Origin: Brienomyrus brachyistius
Taxonomy: Eukaryota > Chordata > Actinopteri > Osteoglossiformes > Mormyridae
Reading direction: 5' to 3'
Assembly (NCBI RefSeq): GCF_023856365.1
Contig: NC_064539.1
Coordinates: forward strand, 26,067,493-26,131,492
Length of the DNA stretch: 64,000 nucleotides
The translations under genes and the position numbers were made by a program. Shown here piece after piece: positions 1-12,100 of the stretch. Each line of letters begins with the position of its first letter. Within the stretch, counting starts at the first letter, position 1. The notes under the pieces were generated by a model, which was given only the letters and a program-made list of their open reading frames with translations, was not told the origin of the DNA and did not search any database.

Positions 1-797
1 TTTTCATAGAGTGGCAGGTATTTAAAAGGATTTACTGATACCAGTATATCCCCAATATATGTCTGGAAGAGATTGATAGAGAATCGGCATCATAATACTG
101 GACATAATCTTCAAATCAACTAAGTGCTACATCCAACTCATCTATATCTCCAACAGGCTGCATGCCCAAACATGAGGAGTATGGAACAACTTAAGTGCAG
201 ATCATGTTCACAATGCAGCAATGAAATCCAGAAGAACTTCAGACCAGTGTACAGTAAATAATATGGTAGATATTTTATTAAGGGCTAACCCTATAGAGAC
301 CATACATGTAAACTAACACTTTTTATAAACTAATTCCATTTATCGACTCAGAGAATCGCTGACTGATAGAATGACGTTTAATAATTAGGAGCTACATAAA
401 AATATTTTAAAACACAGTATCCTTCTGTTGACGGTATGTCATATTCTAATTTAAACCTTAACAGTATGAACTCTCATTTAAAATATAGATGCGAAATACT
501 ATTTCTCAGTCAATACAAAGGAGTCGCGAGTCAAAACAGCACATACCGTGTATAAAAGAAGTTGAAGTGATATATTTGGACTAAAAATGATGCAATAAGT
601 ACTAATACACTTAAATCTAACTCAGAAAATTGTACTAGTTTTCCCAAAAACGGCAGAAGTCACAGTTAAAATAAAAACAAAAGAGGCGTACTTACGTATA
701 TGTGATTCTGGCTGAAACGTTGGCTTAAAGCCTCCAGCAAACTTTTCTCATCCAGATCTGATAACGCTGCCAAATCTTCCCGCAGTAAAATCTCCAT
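1..797 (-). CDS. Unconventional myosin, 5' end of the motor domain (partial, two exons)
   Basis: Two minus-strand exons are visible: exon 1 at 797-696, starting at the ATG at 797-795, and exon 2 at 62-1, which continues off the left edge. Exon 1 ends in a Tyr codon followed by gtaagt at 695. Exon 2 follows a cag acceptor at 65-63, and the phase-0 join reads HIY/TYIGDILVSVNPFKYLPLY. This is the conserved start of a myosin head: a DL..L..L.E..LL..L..RF pattern, then IYTY.GDIL..VNPF, just before the ATP-binding region. Myosins are actin-based motors. GDIL with VNPF resembles class III or XVI more than classes V, VII or X, but I cannot fix the class. No kinase domain is seen upstream of the ATG. 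A longer start at 851 is open but adds residues with no family likeness. Confidence 0.62.
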
Positions 798-2400
798 TGT
801 GTTAATAGTATGAAAGTATGGAAATCGGCTGAATACTCGTACAGGAGCCAATGTAGGCTTGTATTAGTTTCTAAATCGACGGTCTTTTTTAAGAAGATTC
901 CAGGTGTTCCGTGACGATAATGGTCATGGTATCAGCTGACGTGCCGACTTCAGGCAGCGCTGCCACCTCACAGCGATCCCCCGAGCAATGGCACCTTCAG
1001 GCCGGCCTGCCTCTGCCCCCTCAAAGCTTAACTCCTTCACCGCCACTTCAAGTTTCAAGCATCTTTTTAGCTCTGCTTTCCGATATATCAAATGTTAAAT
1101 TATTTAACCGACAATCATTATTTCCTATGAAACATAAGCAAAAGTTGATTTCCTATATATCATCATTAAATATTACTCATATATTTAATTATCGCTTGTT
1201 ACCGTGAGCGTAGTTTCGTTTTGGGCGGTTAATGCACGGGTTAATGAAACTTAGTATAGTCTATGTCTTACGGCGTAGTAGAACAGGAAGTGGATCTTAA
1301 AACGGTTTAAATGATAAAACTTATTTAAACTCGCCCATTTTATTCGTGCCACAATAGTCAAACACGCTGATTTATAAAATAAAGTGCAGCTCATATGTGT
1401 TAACATGCAGGTTTTCCTTTTTAAATGGCCTGATGATTTTTAATTATAAACCATCGTAAAAGGGGCATTGGGGCATTTATAAGATTTTATTTAAAAAAAT
1501 TCGGAATTTGGAGTAGGGAACCATATCACAGAGGTTGCAGAGCTGAAAAGCATGCTTAAAATATTATTACCAAGAGTCAGCATGTACATTCAGAAAATTA
1601 ATGCAAGGCTAGATTTCTCTATTTTATTATATTTTATAGTTGTTCCACACCTGCAAAATCATTTGTAATAGAAAACAATATTTTTTTTAAAGTATAACTC
1701 GTGAAATTGCATAAATTAGTTCAATATTACTATATACCTAATGTATAGATCATTGCCATTGTAATAATTAAAATAAAATACGTAACTGAATTTACAAATA
1801 CATTTGTCACAAAGCTTTTGTTCACTGGTGATATTGGCAAACTTAAGCTACATTTTAAAATTATATTTCTCCTTGGGTGGAGAAGTATCGTAGCGTAAGC
1901 TTCAAAACGAAGAAGGTCCGTATATATACTTGCTCATTTAATAAATTCCGAATTAATTTAGTTTCTTCTACAGGTTACTGATTTTATGGGATGTATGCTC
2001 TAGTTAACTGATTTCTTGTCAAAATAACTCCATACATCTCTTGTGCTCTGGTTTAAGGGTTTTTAGTAAGATTTCCCTCTGTACTTGTTTGAATCGATAA
2101 CACGCGTTCGGGTTGACGGATCGTTATTTAATTTCTAAACCGTAGAGACCATTTACGACCCCTTGGGGAAGAGCCAAGTACTGCATTTGTGCGCCTGGAA
2201 GGGCCTTCTGTCGGGCCTTTTTCCCGCTTCGTCTGTTATTTACTCTGGAGAAGATACGTCCACGAATATTAATAATTACTTGTCAGTAAAGTGTTCTTGG
2301 TTTGACGCTTTTTCATTACTGTAAATGATGCGTGTAATGTAGTAGGCCTACCTGTATTTTGGTACAAATCTACCGAACTGACTGAAGCTATATATTGTAA
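798..2400. other. Spacer upstream of the myosin-like gene
   Basis: AT-rich DNA with no coding exon that I can support. A short GC-richer patch at about 905-1050 has an open frame on each strand, but neither resembles a protein family. It lies just upstream of the myosin start and could be promoter or 5' UTR. The rest, to about 2400, shows no clear repeat or gene. Confidence 0.4.
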
Positions 2401-2429
2401 TTAGCCAAAGATTAGACTAATGTCCGACT

Positions 2430-2975
2430 GTCTGTGAAGATTCTCAGTCATCCAGGTGAATCTGTCTGGTGGTTGAGTCATGGCAGCTGGACTTCTCTCT
2501 TGTAAGGTAGAAACATTTCACTGCTCATCCAAGCAGCTTCTTCAGTCTGAGGAAGTTTGTAAGTGTTCAGAAATGTATCCTCCTAGCTTGTTTCACTTCA
2601 CACCTACCCTGAGTAGGCTGGCTCGTTGAGTGAAACAAAAAGGGAGGGAAAGTTGTGGGCAGATGTAACAGTCACACCTTCAGCACTTCCTCCTACCCCC
2701 ATAAAGTGGATCCTTAAAGGTGGTCCATCTGGTAGAGGTGTGAATTGGGTCTGATTTTCCTCGGAAAGGATGAGAGGGGCGCAAGATAAATGGATGACAG
2801 CCTAAGGCCTCCACCTCTGTTGAGTGAGGGGTTGTTGATTTGCACATGCAAGGCTTCCTTCACCACTCTCTCAAACCACTTGTCTTCTCTATCCAGTATC
2901 TGGATGTTAATGTCCTCAATAGAGTGTCCTTTGTCTTTCAAATGGAGGAACGCGGCTGATTCTGGCCCTCAGACG
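2430..2975 (-). mobile_element. Penelope-like retroelement remnant (C-terminal GIY-YIG endonuclease end)
   Basis: A minus-strand frame from about 2970 to 2714 carries the block found at the C-terminus of fish Penelope-like elements of the Neptune/Poseidon type: an HLKDKGHS start, then DREDKWFERVVKEA, then NPSLNRGGGLR. Downstream in the same orientation (2500-2570) is the companion motif about a 'cactgctcatccaagcagctt' stretch, typical of the untranslated part of these elements. Only the 3' end of the element is present; no reverse transcriptase is visible. It is a dead fragment. Confidence 0.7.
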
Positions 2976-3239
2976 TTATAACCCTAGAAATAACCATAGC
3001 TTACAAAAAGTGCCACATCTGTTAAGACCTATGTGTATTGAAAGGACAGGTGCGTAGTCATTTACTATGTGTAGTCATTTAAATTAGTGAATAGAATTAC
3101 AAAGGCGATCAAGGCTAGTAACTATACGTATACAAATTGCAAAAGAATGTAATACGTAAATAAATAATCAATTGTAAGTAGGCTATACATTGACACATAA
3201 TTAGTCCAAAATAAATTAGCCAAAATGATGATAACATTT

Positions 3240-3480
3240 ACCCACCAAACATGCCTGTGTGGGCATTGCATGGGCAGGGGTGGATTTACTATCCGCCATT
3301 GTGGGCAAAGCCAACCCACACTAATCCCACATGGGGATGTGAATTAGCCTCTGTCGTGCACACAACCCATTGCGGCCCCATGTGGGTTTTCAGTGGGGAA
3401 GCCCACATTGCAACAGTGACAGTAAATTGTTCACCATCATGCATCATGCATCTAGCCCATCACACAATCAGGTAGTGGTG
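3240..3480. repeat. Low-complexity block of GCCCACA/TGTGGG-type words
   Basis: About 200 bases in which short words such as 'cccacatggg' and 'tgtgggc' recur in both orientations, giving many small hairpins. It lies between the Penelope-like and Gypsy-like remnants. I do not recognise the family. The short open frames here have no protein likeness. Confidence 0.35.
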
Positions 3481-3517
3481 ACGTTTTTTCATTTTGGTCA
3501 GTCTTTTTTTGGCAGAG

Positions 3518-4751
3518 CTATGTTAACGTTGTTACAGCTTGGGTATAGTCAACCGTCTCCTCAGTAGAACTTTCACCATCCTGACACGGTGCTCTAGACA
3601 TAGTGTCTGCAAACGCCGGATGCTTTCCTGGTGCATAAATCAAATTAAAGTCATACCTCTGTAGCTTCATCATTAAGCATTGTATTCTCTGCAACATCTT
3701 ATGCAGATTTTTCTTAATGATGGCAAGCAATGGATGATGATCTATCTCCACAGTAAACATGGGAAGTAAATTTTCTAGACCAACCCTCCTTTGCAATTCG
3801 AGCATACCGGCTTTCCGATTCAGTCATTGTCCTGGATGCAAACACAACAGGTTTCCAGTGATCACCCTCAGCCTGAAGCAACACTGCACCTAACCCATCT
3901 TTGGAGGTATCTGTTTTGATCCTTTTGTCTGGATCAAAAAATGCAAGTACAGGTGAGGTAGTCAAAACTGTTTTCAGCTCTTGCCACTCCTGCTCATGAT
4001 TATCCATGTCTATTCAAAAGCTCTCTTAGGCAGGATGTTTTTGCCGACATATTAGGAATGAATTTCCTCATCCCCATGATATGCAGCACCCCAGCTTTGT
4101 CGGTTGGACTCACCATATTCAAAATGGAATTCACTTTGTCTTAGTCCGGCTGAAGACCTCCAGCTGACAGCTTGTCACCTTGGAAAATACTTTCTGGAAC
4201 ACCAAACTGACATTTATCCTTGTTAAGTTTGAGTCCATTCTTCCAAATTTTGTAACACTTTTATAAGTCGGTCATTATGCTCCTGGACTGAAAATCCCCA
4301 GATGATGATGTCGTCAACATACACATGAGCTCCTTCAAGACCTAAAACGATGTGTTCCGTGGTTCTGTGAAACATCTCAGGAGAAGATAACTCCAAATGG
4401 CAAAAATTGTATTAAAAATATAATACTTGGTGCCATTCTCTCTAAGCTTCAATTGTCAGAAACCTTCTTCTTCTGCAAACAATGGGCATCAAACTTCTGC
4501 AGTACGTCATCAAACTTGTCCTTATCTTCACCAGCTCCTTGCAACGTGTTATAAACTTCAACCACTTGTGGACCTGCTATAGTTAGCGAGATTGTAATCT
4601 TCTGCATGTCCGACTTTGTGTCCAAGCCAAGAGTAGTGAGGTATGACGAAAACTGCTGCTTGTACCCACAACAATTGTCGTCCACATTCCCCACAAATGT
4701 CGAATGATCGGGCGGTTTTACAGAATCCATTTCGCCAAATACAGACAGCAC
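3518..4751 (-). mobile_element. Ty3/Gypsy-type LTR retrotransposon fragment (gag, reverse transcriptase, RNase H)
   Basis: On the minus strand three retrotransposon blocks follow each other in the normal order. At 4751-4449 is a gag-like frame with the DKDKFDDVLQKFDAHC pattern. At about 4440-4010 is a broken reverse transcriptase frame containing the catalytic YVDD motif (near 4310). At 4007-3518 is an RNase H region in two overlapping frames, with FFDPDKRIKTDTSKDGLGAV and a YAPGKHPAFADTMSRAP end. Gag joins the polymerase with no protease between them, so an internal stretch has been deleted. Frames are broken and no LTRs are seen. This is a defective genomic remnant. Confidence 0.8.
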
Positions 4752-5039
4752 AAACTTATACTCCTGGTACCATTTTTAATCATGGGTTTAAATGAATTCA
4801 AATGCTCGCCTGCTTTGTGTGAGCAAACATTTGTTTGAGTGAACGACACACTAACATGGATAAGTACTGTCTCCCAAGTAACTCCACTCGATATACACAT
4901 ATAATCACACTCACTTCATCACATAATTGACAATTAAAAACATAAATACTCAATAACATATCATTACAGCTTCTATTGGCTAGTCTGTACCACCTAGTAG
5001 CGTTTGAACTATTAGTCCCAAGCACAGCTGCAACTGTAC

Positions 5040-5460
5040 CAGATGTGGACAGCAATGGAGACGGTTGAGGTGGACATCTCACGTCCCTTTCCCTTTAGTG
5101 ATGTCAGGAACTGTCGTATGATCGCGGCTCTGGATTATTTTACCAAATGGCCACAGGCACATGTAGTTCCCTATCAGAATGCAGTGACCACAGCTGGGAA
5201 GCTTTGAAGACTTCTGTCGCTTCTGGGTACAGAAGTACCGCACAGCAATAACAGACAAACGAACATTCGTTTGGCGAGATCTGCGAGCGGCTGGGTGTTT
5301 GGTCCACCCCCCAGAGCTGGAGGTACCGAAAGAGCCAAGTGAAGACATGGTGTCTCCAGGAGCGTCATGGGGGGGGCAGGGGGGCATGAACTGGCAGAGC
5401 AGCACCAAGTTGCTGCAACTGCCCAACAGAAACGCTTTTGGGGCTGTGTTGGATTTGAGG
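5040..5460 (+). mobile_element. Gypsy-type integrase core fragment, opposite orientation
   Basis: The plus strand encodes, in several shifted frames, an integrase core: a VEVDI..PFPFSDV stretch, then IAALDYFTKWPQAHVVP and AVTTAGKL, then (after a stop and frameshift) an FGEICERLGV block. These match the integrase domain of Gypsy-type elements. The fragment faces away from the neighbouring gag/polymerase remnant, so it is either a second insertion or an inverted part of the same element. It is degenerate. Confidence 0.7.
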
Positions 5461-5844
5461 GGTCAGTAGTACTACAGTAGTAGCTGTGCTACTAGCATGT
5501 ATTAATTGTTATTTAATGTATCTGTCCATTTACATTGTAAATAGAAAGTGTCGTACCCATGGCGGCCCCTTGGTTAAGAACGTCTGGCTCATGGACTGCC
5601 CGTCTATTCTATTAAACATTTGGATTAAATATAATAGCCCATAACAACAAACGCACACACTACTTTGTGAAGCTCAGGGAGACATTGTGCAGTTTCAGCG
5701 GTTTGTCTGCTCGAGGTACAACACAGCACCGTATGTAGTTACCTTTATTAGTCATACTTTTTTAATTCCAGTGGGGAAAATCTCTCTTTGCTTATCTTGC
5801 TTTCCATGAGATACACAGACATTTACAGGTGACACCAAGCTGCA

Positions 5845-5895
5845 ACATTATTATTGTTATTGTTATTATTATTATCATTGTTATGTAATGTAGTA
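5845..5895. repeat. ATT/GTT microsatellite
   Basis: Short imperfect tract of att and gtt triplets at about 5848-5885 in AT-rich spacer DNA. Confidence 0.7.
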
Positions 5896-6106
5896 TTATT
5901 CTCTAATTTACCTACAAATTCGACTTAACCTTAGGGAAGGTATCTTGTTCGTAACTTGGGGACTGCCTCTAGTAAGGCCTGAACTTCCATTTATTTTATA
6001 AAGCACAATACACACACAAACTTTGTACAGCATATGCAATTGTCAAATTTCAAGAAATAGGTCATTTCAGTTGTTTTATTCACATATGCTATAAACAACT
6101 GGTGAC

Positions 6107-6375
6107 AATTTACATTAATCGCACCTTCATAATGCATTCATATAAAATTTATAAGCAGCATCCTAACATACCTTAACAGCTTTTACACATTAACAACAAA
6201 CTGTATAATCATATAATGTTTGTTATTGAAGTATAATAAAGCAGTACATTAGGATGTTAAGGTAAACTTACATGACGCCTACGAATGCTCTATGAATGTA
6301 TTATGAAGGTGCACTGAATGTTCTATGAATGCATAATGAATGTATTATGAATGTGCAGTTAATCTAATGCATTAC
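6107..6375. mobile_element. MITE-like imperfect palindrome
   Basis: The left arm (about 6107-6157, with gcaccttcataatgcattca at 6121) is the reverse complement of the right part, where atgaatg(t/c)attatgaa(g/t)gtgc occurs twice (about 6290-6312 and 6338-6358). Inner segments with 'cctaacataccttaac' and 'gatgttaaggt' also pair loosely. The element is non-coding. The layout suggests a small foldback transposon whose right arm has duplicated internally. I could not define a target-site duplication. Confidence 0.5.
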
Positions 6376-6399
6376 CATTTGTATTCGGTTCTTTAGATT

Positions 6400-9115
6400 G
6401 TCAATTAATAAATATATGTGCAAATTAGGTGAGAAACACAAAAGCTGCCCTTCCAAACAACACATATTTGAAGGACTGTTGATACAGATCCACTGCCAAA
6501 GGCAAAACCAAGAACATAATTAAAATTACAAGGATTAATCTGGTGAAATGAAACCATTAATAGACTGCTGTATTGCGTTAAGGTAGACAGACAATACACA
6601 TTCCTATACATAAAACTTTTTGGCTCAAGCAAAATTCTGATTTCGATAAAACGACAGATTGAGAGACTGAAATATAGTAATAAAAAACATAAATCCTGAA
6701 ATGTTTACACAGTATGTTTACAGCTACATGCAGTTGTGTTTAAAAGTGCTGTCTAGCTTGCAAACAGCTGATACTGTGAATTTTCTTTGAGATACATGGC
6801 CTTAATTGCATAGCCTCAAGCAATATTCCCTGTTATTGTTTAAAACTTCACAAAATAGGGAAAAAATTCTAAACATTGTTTTAGTTGTATTTAAAACAGT
6901 TCGCTTTTCACGTGTGTATAAGAAGCAAAAATATTCTATCAAACTACTAATGCAGCACGTAGTAATATTTGGATGTAATAATTTGGAGGAAAAAAATGGT
7001 TGGAAAGCAGCAGACTTTCCATAAACTGAAAAACTGAAGATGATCCACAGGATATCCATCATATAACACAAATTTAATTAAGTACAGCAGAACATGGATA
7101 TATGATTATGTATTCAACATTACTATATAGCAAATGCAGGTGCAACAAACTACATATATCTCACAATGGGCAAGAGAAGTGTTAGCTGGATTGGCAGGAG
7201 AAAATTCAATCGCTTTCCATATTGCATACCGAGTTGAATTTCAGTTCTGTCACATCATGCTAGTTTGCAAACGAATCCTCAAAAAACCAGATGAATCAAC
7301 ACACAAGGGCGGAGTGTTTTTTTTCTTCTTGGTTCCAAGAACTTTGTTGCATTTAACTGCCCTGTAGTCTATGCTGTATAAGGTGCATCAGGGAACATTG
7401 TCTCGTTCCACTATATGCTGAACGTGCAGATGGATGGAACGACAAACTTCACTTTGCATGTCTTAAGGCCAAGTGCCAGTCTTGTGTCCCTTTTGTCAAA
7501 TAAAAGACAGTTTGCCCCAGTTATGGATGATAAACATAATAATCACTCAAAATTCCTAGTCTCTTTACTTTGGTGAGGAAAAACATTAATCTGAATTTCA
7601 AAAATGTAAGTAAAAGCATATAAATGGGATTTAAGGCATCTTCCCCACAAATCTTTACACTGGATTTATTTACAAGGTTTTCTGAATTGCAGCATTTCAC
7701 ATTTATACAATTTAATATGTCAAAATAAGACTATTCGAAATATATACAAACATAAGGTTATAAATTTCTTCAAAGAGAAAAGGTATATACAAACTAAGAA
7801 GAATCTTTTTCAAAAGGTTTTTTTTCTGAAGACTTGAATTCAAAGCAATGTTGAATCTGCTCTGGCTGTGAAGAGAAGTAATATTGTGAGATCTTGCTCA
7901 TGAGCGAGAGTGAAAGAGAACATGAGTCTGACAGACCCATGGTCTCAGTAGCTGCACTGCTGCGGGGACATTACTGATCCACAGTGGGGAGGGGAGACCG
8001 TGCAGTCAGGCAGGGCTCAGGGTTTTCTGGGGAGCTACTAGTTAATTACTGAAGGAACAAAATCAGTTACAGAAACAAGGTTTCCACAACATTGAGAGCT
8101 CACGCTCAGTAATGGCGAGAAGTTCAGAGAGATGATAGGAAGGAGACATGCTGCTCTTTTTGATTCAGATGATTCAGCTGAGGAGGTTCAGGCATCTCAC
8201 AAGGATGCCACCTGTTTGAGGACATGTCCCAAGGAGTGGAGGCCGTGGAGCAGACCCAGAACCTACTGCAGGGGAAATATCTCCCAGATGGCTTGGAACT
8301 TCTAAGAATGAAAAAAACCTGTGGGCTTCAAAGGAAAGGTCTGGAATGGACTTGCGACATGCGCTGTCATTATGACTGTCACCAGTAAAAGATGTTTGAA
8401 GATGCGTGGATGGATGGATATTCAATGTAAATTGCGAATTGATATTTTAATATCATGTAGGTCACAAGGTCATTGTCCTTTTAATTCAGGATTAATTTCA
8501 GTTGATAGTCACAAAAAATAAACTTGGTCAAAATAATGCCTGACCAGTATTAAATGATATTGCCCTGCATTGCAGTGTTCGCCATAAAGCATAGCACTGT
8601 ATGCCTGATTGCTTTTATCTATACGATCATATAAAATTTGAATGCACATGTATATAAAAAGAGTAAACGGTGATTTTAGGCATCACCTCTTACATAAATA
8701 GACAAGAATGTTTATCTTCATTAGATAATGTCCAGTCATTACAACAGCCACAGTGGATTTGCTTTTGCTATTGCCATGAAATTCACAGTATGGATTCCAA
8801 TACTGCATTTTTTACTTTGGGTATGTGGATAAGAATATCTCAAACGTGTGACATCATTGCTCCTTCTAGTGCATATGGATTTTGCATGCATGCATTCTGC
8901 TGGAAGGTGTCCACATGTATGCCTTTTTTGGTCATTATGCCTTTATTTGGTCATAACATGTGTTTTGGTGTCCATTGTACGTGTGTCTCCATTCTGGTTG
9001 TGTGATCCCCCACACAGAGTATTTTGGAGGAGGCAGGGAGTGCATTCCACATTGGACCCCCAGCACCCACACTGAGGGCCACAGTCTGATGGCCGACCAG
9101 CACAGGGCCCCCGCC
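6400..9115 (-). other. MCC downstream region, probable 3' UTR and spacer
   Basis: No coding exon is supported between the MCC stop at 9116 and the left-hand repeats. Minus-strand AATAAA signals lie at 8947-8942 (about 170 bases after the stop) and 7670-7665 (about 1.45 kb after). Either could end the MCC transcript. Open frames here have no family likeness. Confidence 0.4.
8942..8947 (-). terminator. Candidate MCC poly(A) signal (proximal)
   Basis: AATAAA on the minus strand (tttatt on plus), about 170 bases past the MCC stop codon. Position and motif only; a second candidate lies at 7670-7665. Confidence 0.35.
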
Positions 9116-12100
9116 TCAGAGTGATGTCTCGTTGGTGTGAGGGCGCGAGTTCTCCTCCTCCAGCAGGGCGATACGCTGCTTCAGCATGCGCACCTGTGTC
9201 TCGTGACGCTCCACCATGGCCATCATCTGAGACTCCAGCTTCTTCAACTTGTTTTGATGTTTCTTCTTAGCTTTTTCATAAGCTGATACCAGGTTGCTAC
9301 CAAAAATAAGTAATTCCCAAGCATGAGACACACACACACCTCCCTAAACCAGTGGCCTACTCCGGCCTTACAAATTAAACTTATGGTATTGTTCAGGAGC
9401 ATTCTGAGCAGACAAACACATCTATGGCTGACGTACAGTAATCCCAACAATTGACGTTATGTGGATGTGGTTTATCCGGGGTAATTCAATAGCCAAATAT
9501 CTTGTTCCACTCTAAACTTCCTTACCTGTTGGCTCTCTTCAGGTCATTAACAAACTCGGCAGACTGCTGGTGTCGGATCTCACTGCTTTTAGTAAGTCTT
9601 TCTAAAGCTGCCACCAGCTCTTGCACTCGACTCTTCAACTTCTTCTCCCTGATATTCACAGAGAAGACCAGCACATGAGATCGAAGCCGCACAAGCAGCC
9701 AGACATGCACACCTAGGCGAGGTTAGTCATCCATGTGCGATTGCTGGAAACAGTCACCCTAAATCAGCCCTCGCAAGGCCCTTTCCAACGAGCTTTGATG
9801 CTGACAAACTCAGATTGTTACTGCAGAGGACTCGCTCACCGTCGGAGTGTGCTGGTGAGCTCAGCAGCCAGTTCACCATCAGTAAGAGTCCTTAGATCAG
9901 TCGGAGTCACGGCGGTAGAGCTGCCTTCTGCACAGTCCTTGGGGGAAAACCAAGACGAAGCACAAGCTCAAATGCAACAACCCATAAATCATCTATTTAC
10001 TTACCATAAATGTTTATTCGCAGTACGGTTATGGTCAGAAATATTTCCTAGGAAGCATTTGGTGTAATGCAGGGAAAGCTCTGCATAGGATGCAACTTCA
10101 GTCCAACCTGTACAACAACACACTAAGGGCAGCTCGGAGATGATTTCCTATATGTGTGAGGTTTTGGACTGTGGGAGGAAACACAAGGAGACCATACGAA
10201 CTGCACAGATGCAGAGATGCCAGTGGGAAAAGCACTGACAGCCCTGAGGTGACAAGCTCACGGCAACGCAATACCTGAAGAAATCTCCCAGCAAGCTGTG
10301 ACTGACTCATCTCACATCCAGAACCCAGAAGTCATACACTCTATTAATCCTTTCCTGTCTTAGTATGCATACATAAGAAGCAAAATGTTATTCAATAAAA
10401 TATATATTTCTAATGTACATGGATGGGCAAACCTACCTTTCCCACAGAGCTGCTGCCTGTGGAGCTGAGAGACCTCTTCCTCTGCTCTTGATGTTCCTCC
10501 ACCTCGGATTTCAGGTGCTCAATGTGCACCAGATAAGCCTGCTCCTGGGCCTCTCTGGTGCTCAGCTTCAGTTCCAAGGCTTTCTTCTCCTTCTCCAGCA
10601 GATACAGCTGGGCCTTCAGCTCTGCCATCTCCTCCTGGTGATAAAGGAAGCTGCAGCCACTCAGCCAAACGCGGTCAAATGCTCATAGCCAGACTTTCCT
10701 AAGGCCTCTGATGTACAAATATACAGTCTGGTTAATTTAACATTTGTGGTTATTCGGGAGTTGGTTGTGAACAATTAAAAGGTAATACTGTATTTTTAGA
10801 TGCCACGCAAGCCAAAAATATATAAACAATACTGAAAATAACTGGAATCAAATAAAACCACACAATATATACACAATAGTGTTATGTAAAATGTGTTAGT
10901 GTAAGTGCATACTATAATATTAAAAGTATTTTTGTAAAAAAAAACAAAAAAACTATGAGATTAAAAACACCGTCAAGTGATTATACTTAAACTTCCGTAT
11001 GGACACACTGCCCCTGATGTACACATAAAGCATAGAATTATTAAAAATACTGTGGCAGCTATGTGATCAAACTTAAATTTCCCAACAATGATTTTACAAA
11101 ATCTCTGATTCCTCCAAATATACCCCCAAATGTATTAGCCAGCCTCATAGTTCCAGTATAAATGAATGAATTAGACTGCAACATATTCCTTGCACAAACA
11201 AGTGAATCAATCAATACTGTTTGAGAACAGTATTCATACAAGTTTAAAAAAAAACATTACAAATTTAACAGTGATAGCAATTGTTACTAGAAAACATCAC
11301 GTAGGTCACTTGCATTACTACTGTACTCATTTGCCACACTCCAGGCTTAATAGACCACAGTTCCCAGTCTGCTAATTCTAGAGCGATGTGTGCTGTGCAG
11401 TCATGCTGGAAATCTCCCTTCACTGCCACAAGCTGCTCCCTCAGGCAGAAATCTCACCTTCATGGCCATAAGCTCTTGCATTAGCACAGCATTCTCCAAG
11501 TCCAGCCTTTGTGAGTCTCCACGGGGCTTGACGTCATGGCTAAGGGGGTCGATGTGAACACTCTCCAGCTCCAGCATGGTCAGCTTCACTGCTGCCCGGT
11601 CATTCTTCAACTGCTGGACATAATCTTTCAGGCGCTGCTCGTCCTCCTTGCTAAAGTCTGTATCACAGCTGCTGGCCGTCGAACTAGTCGTGCTGCATAT
11701 GGTGAACACATACAAACATACACAAACAGATCACAACGATAGTTAACAAATGACAAGGAAGTAAAGAAGCTGTATAGAAAGAACCTGCATCTTCAAATCC
11801 ATTTAGAGTGGGTGTTGGCCTCCATGAAGAGCACATCTAGCCTCCACTGCAGTTTGTGATCCTCATGAAGAGAATATCAGGCATGGATGGAAGGCCATCC
11901 AGTAAGGGGAGCTGTTTGCAGATGATGATGTGATTTTGGTCTTAACCAACCATGACCCCCGAGTCTGCCCTTAGAGAAAGAGTTTAAGTGCCAGGGGATC
12001 TTGGTAATAATGCTGTAGGGCATAACTCCAGAGCACTCTGACTGCCTCACTGCACATTTCAGGGAATGGGTTTGACGTGTTAGAGTTGTTACCTGTCCCA

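Noticed and set aside
911..1207. Plus-strand frame of 98 codons with Pro/Ser-rich start
   Set aside because: No family match, low-complexity start and no splice context; more likely the upstream region of the minus-strand myosin gene.
2790..2981. Plus-strand open frame of 63 codons
   Set aside because: It is antisense to the Penelope-like nuclease block and has no family likeness.
7134..7367. Plus-strand frame of 77 codons downstream of MCC
   Set aside because: No family likeness and it ends in a poly-Phe run from a T tract; treated as spacer or MCC 3' UTR.
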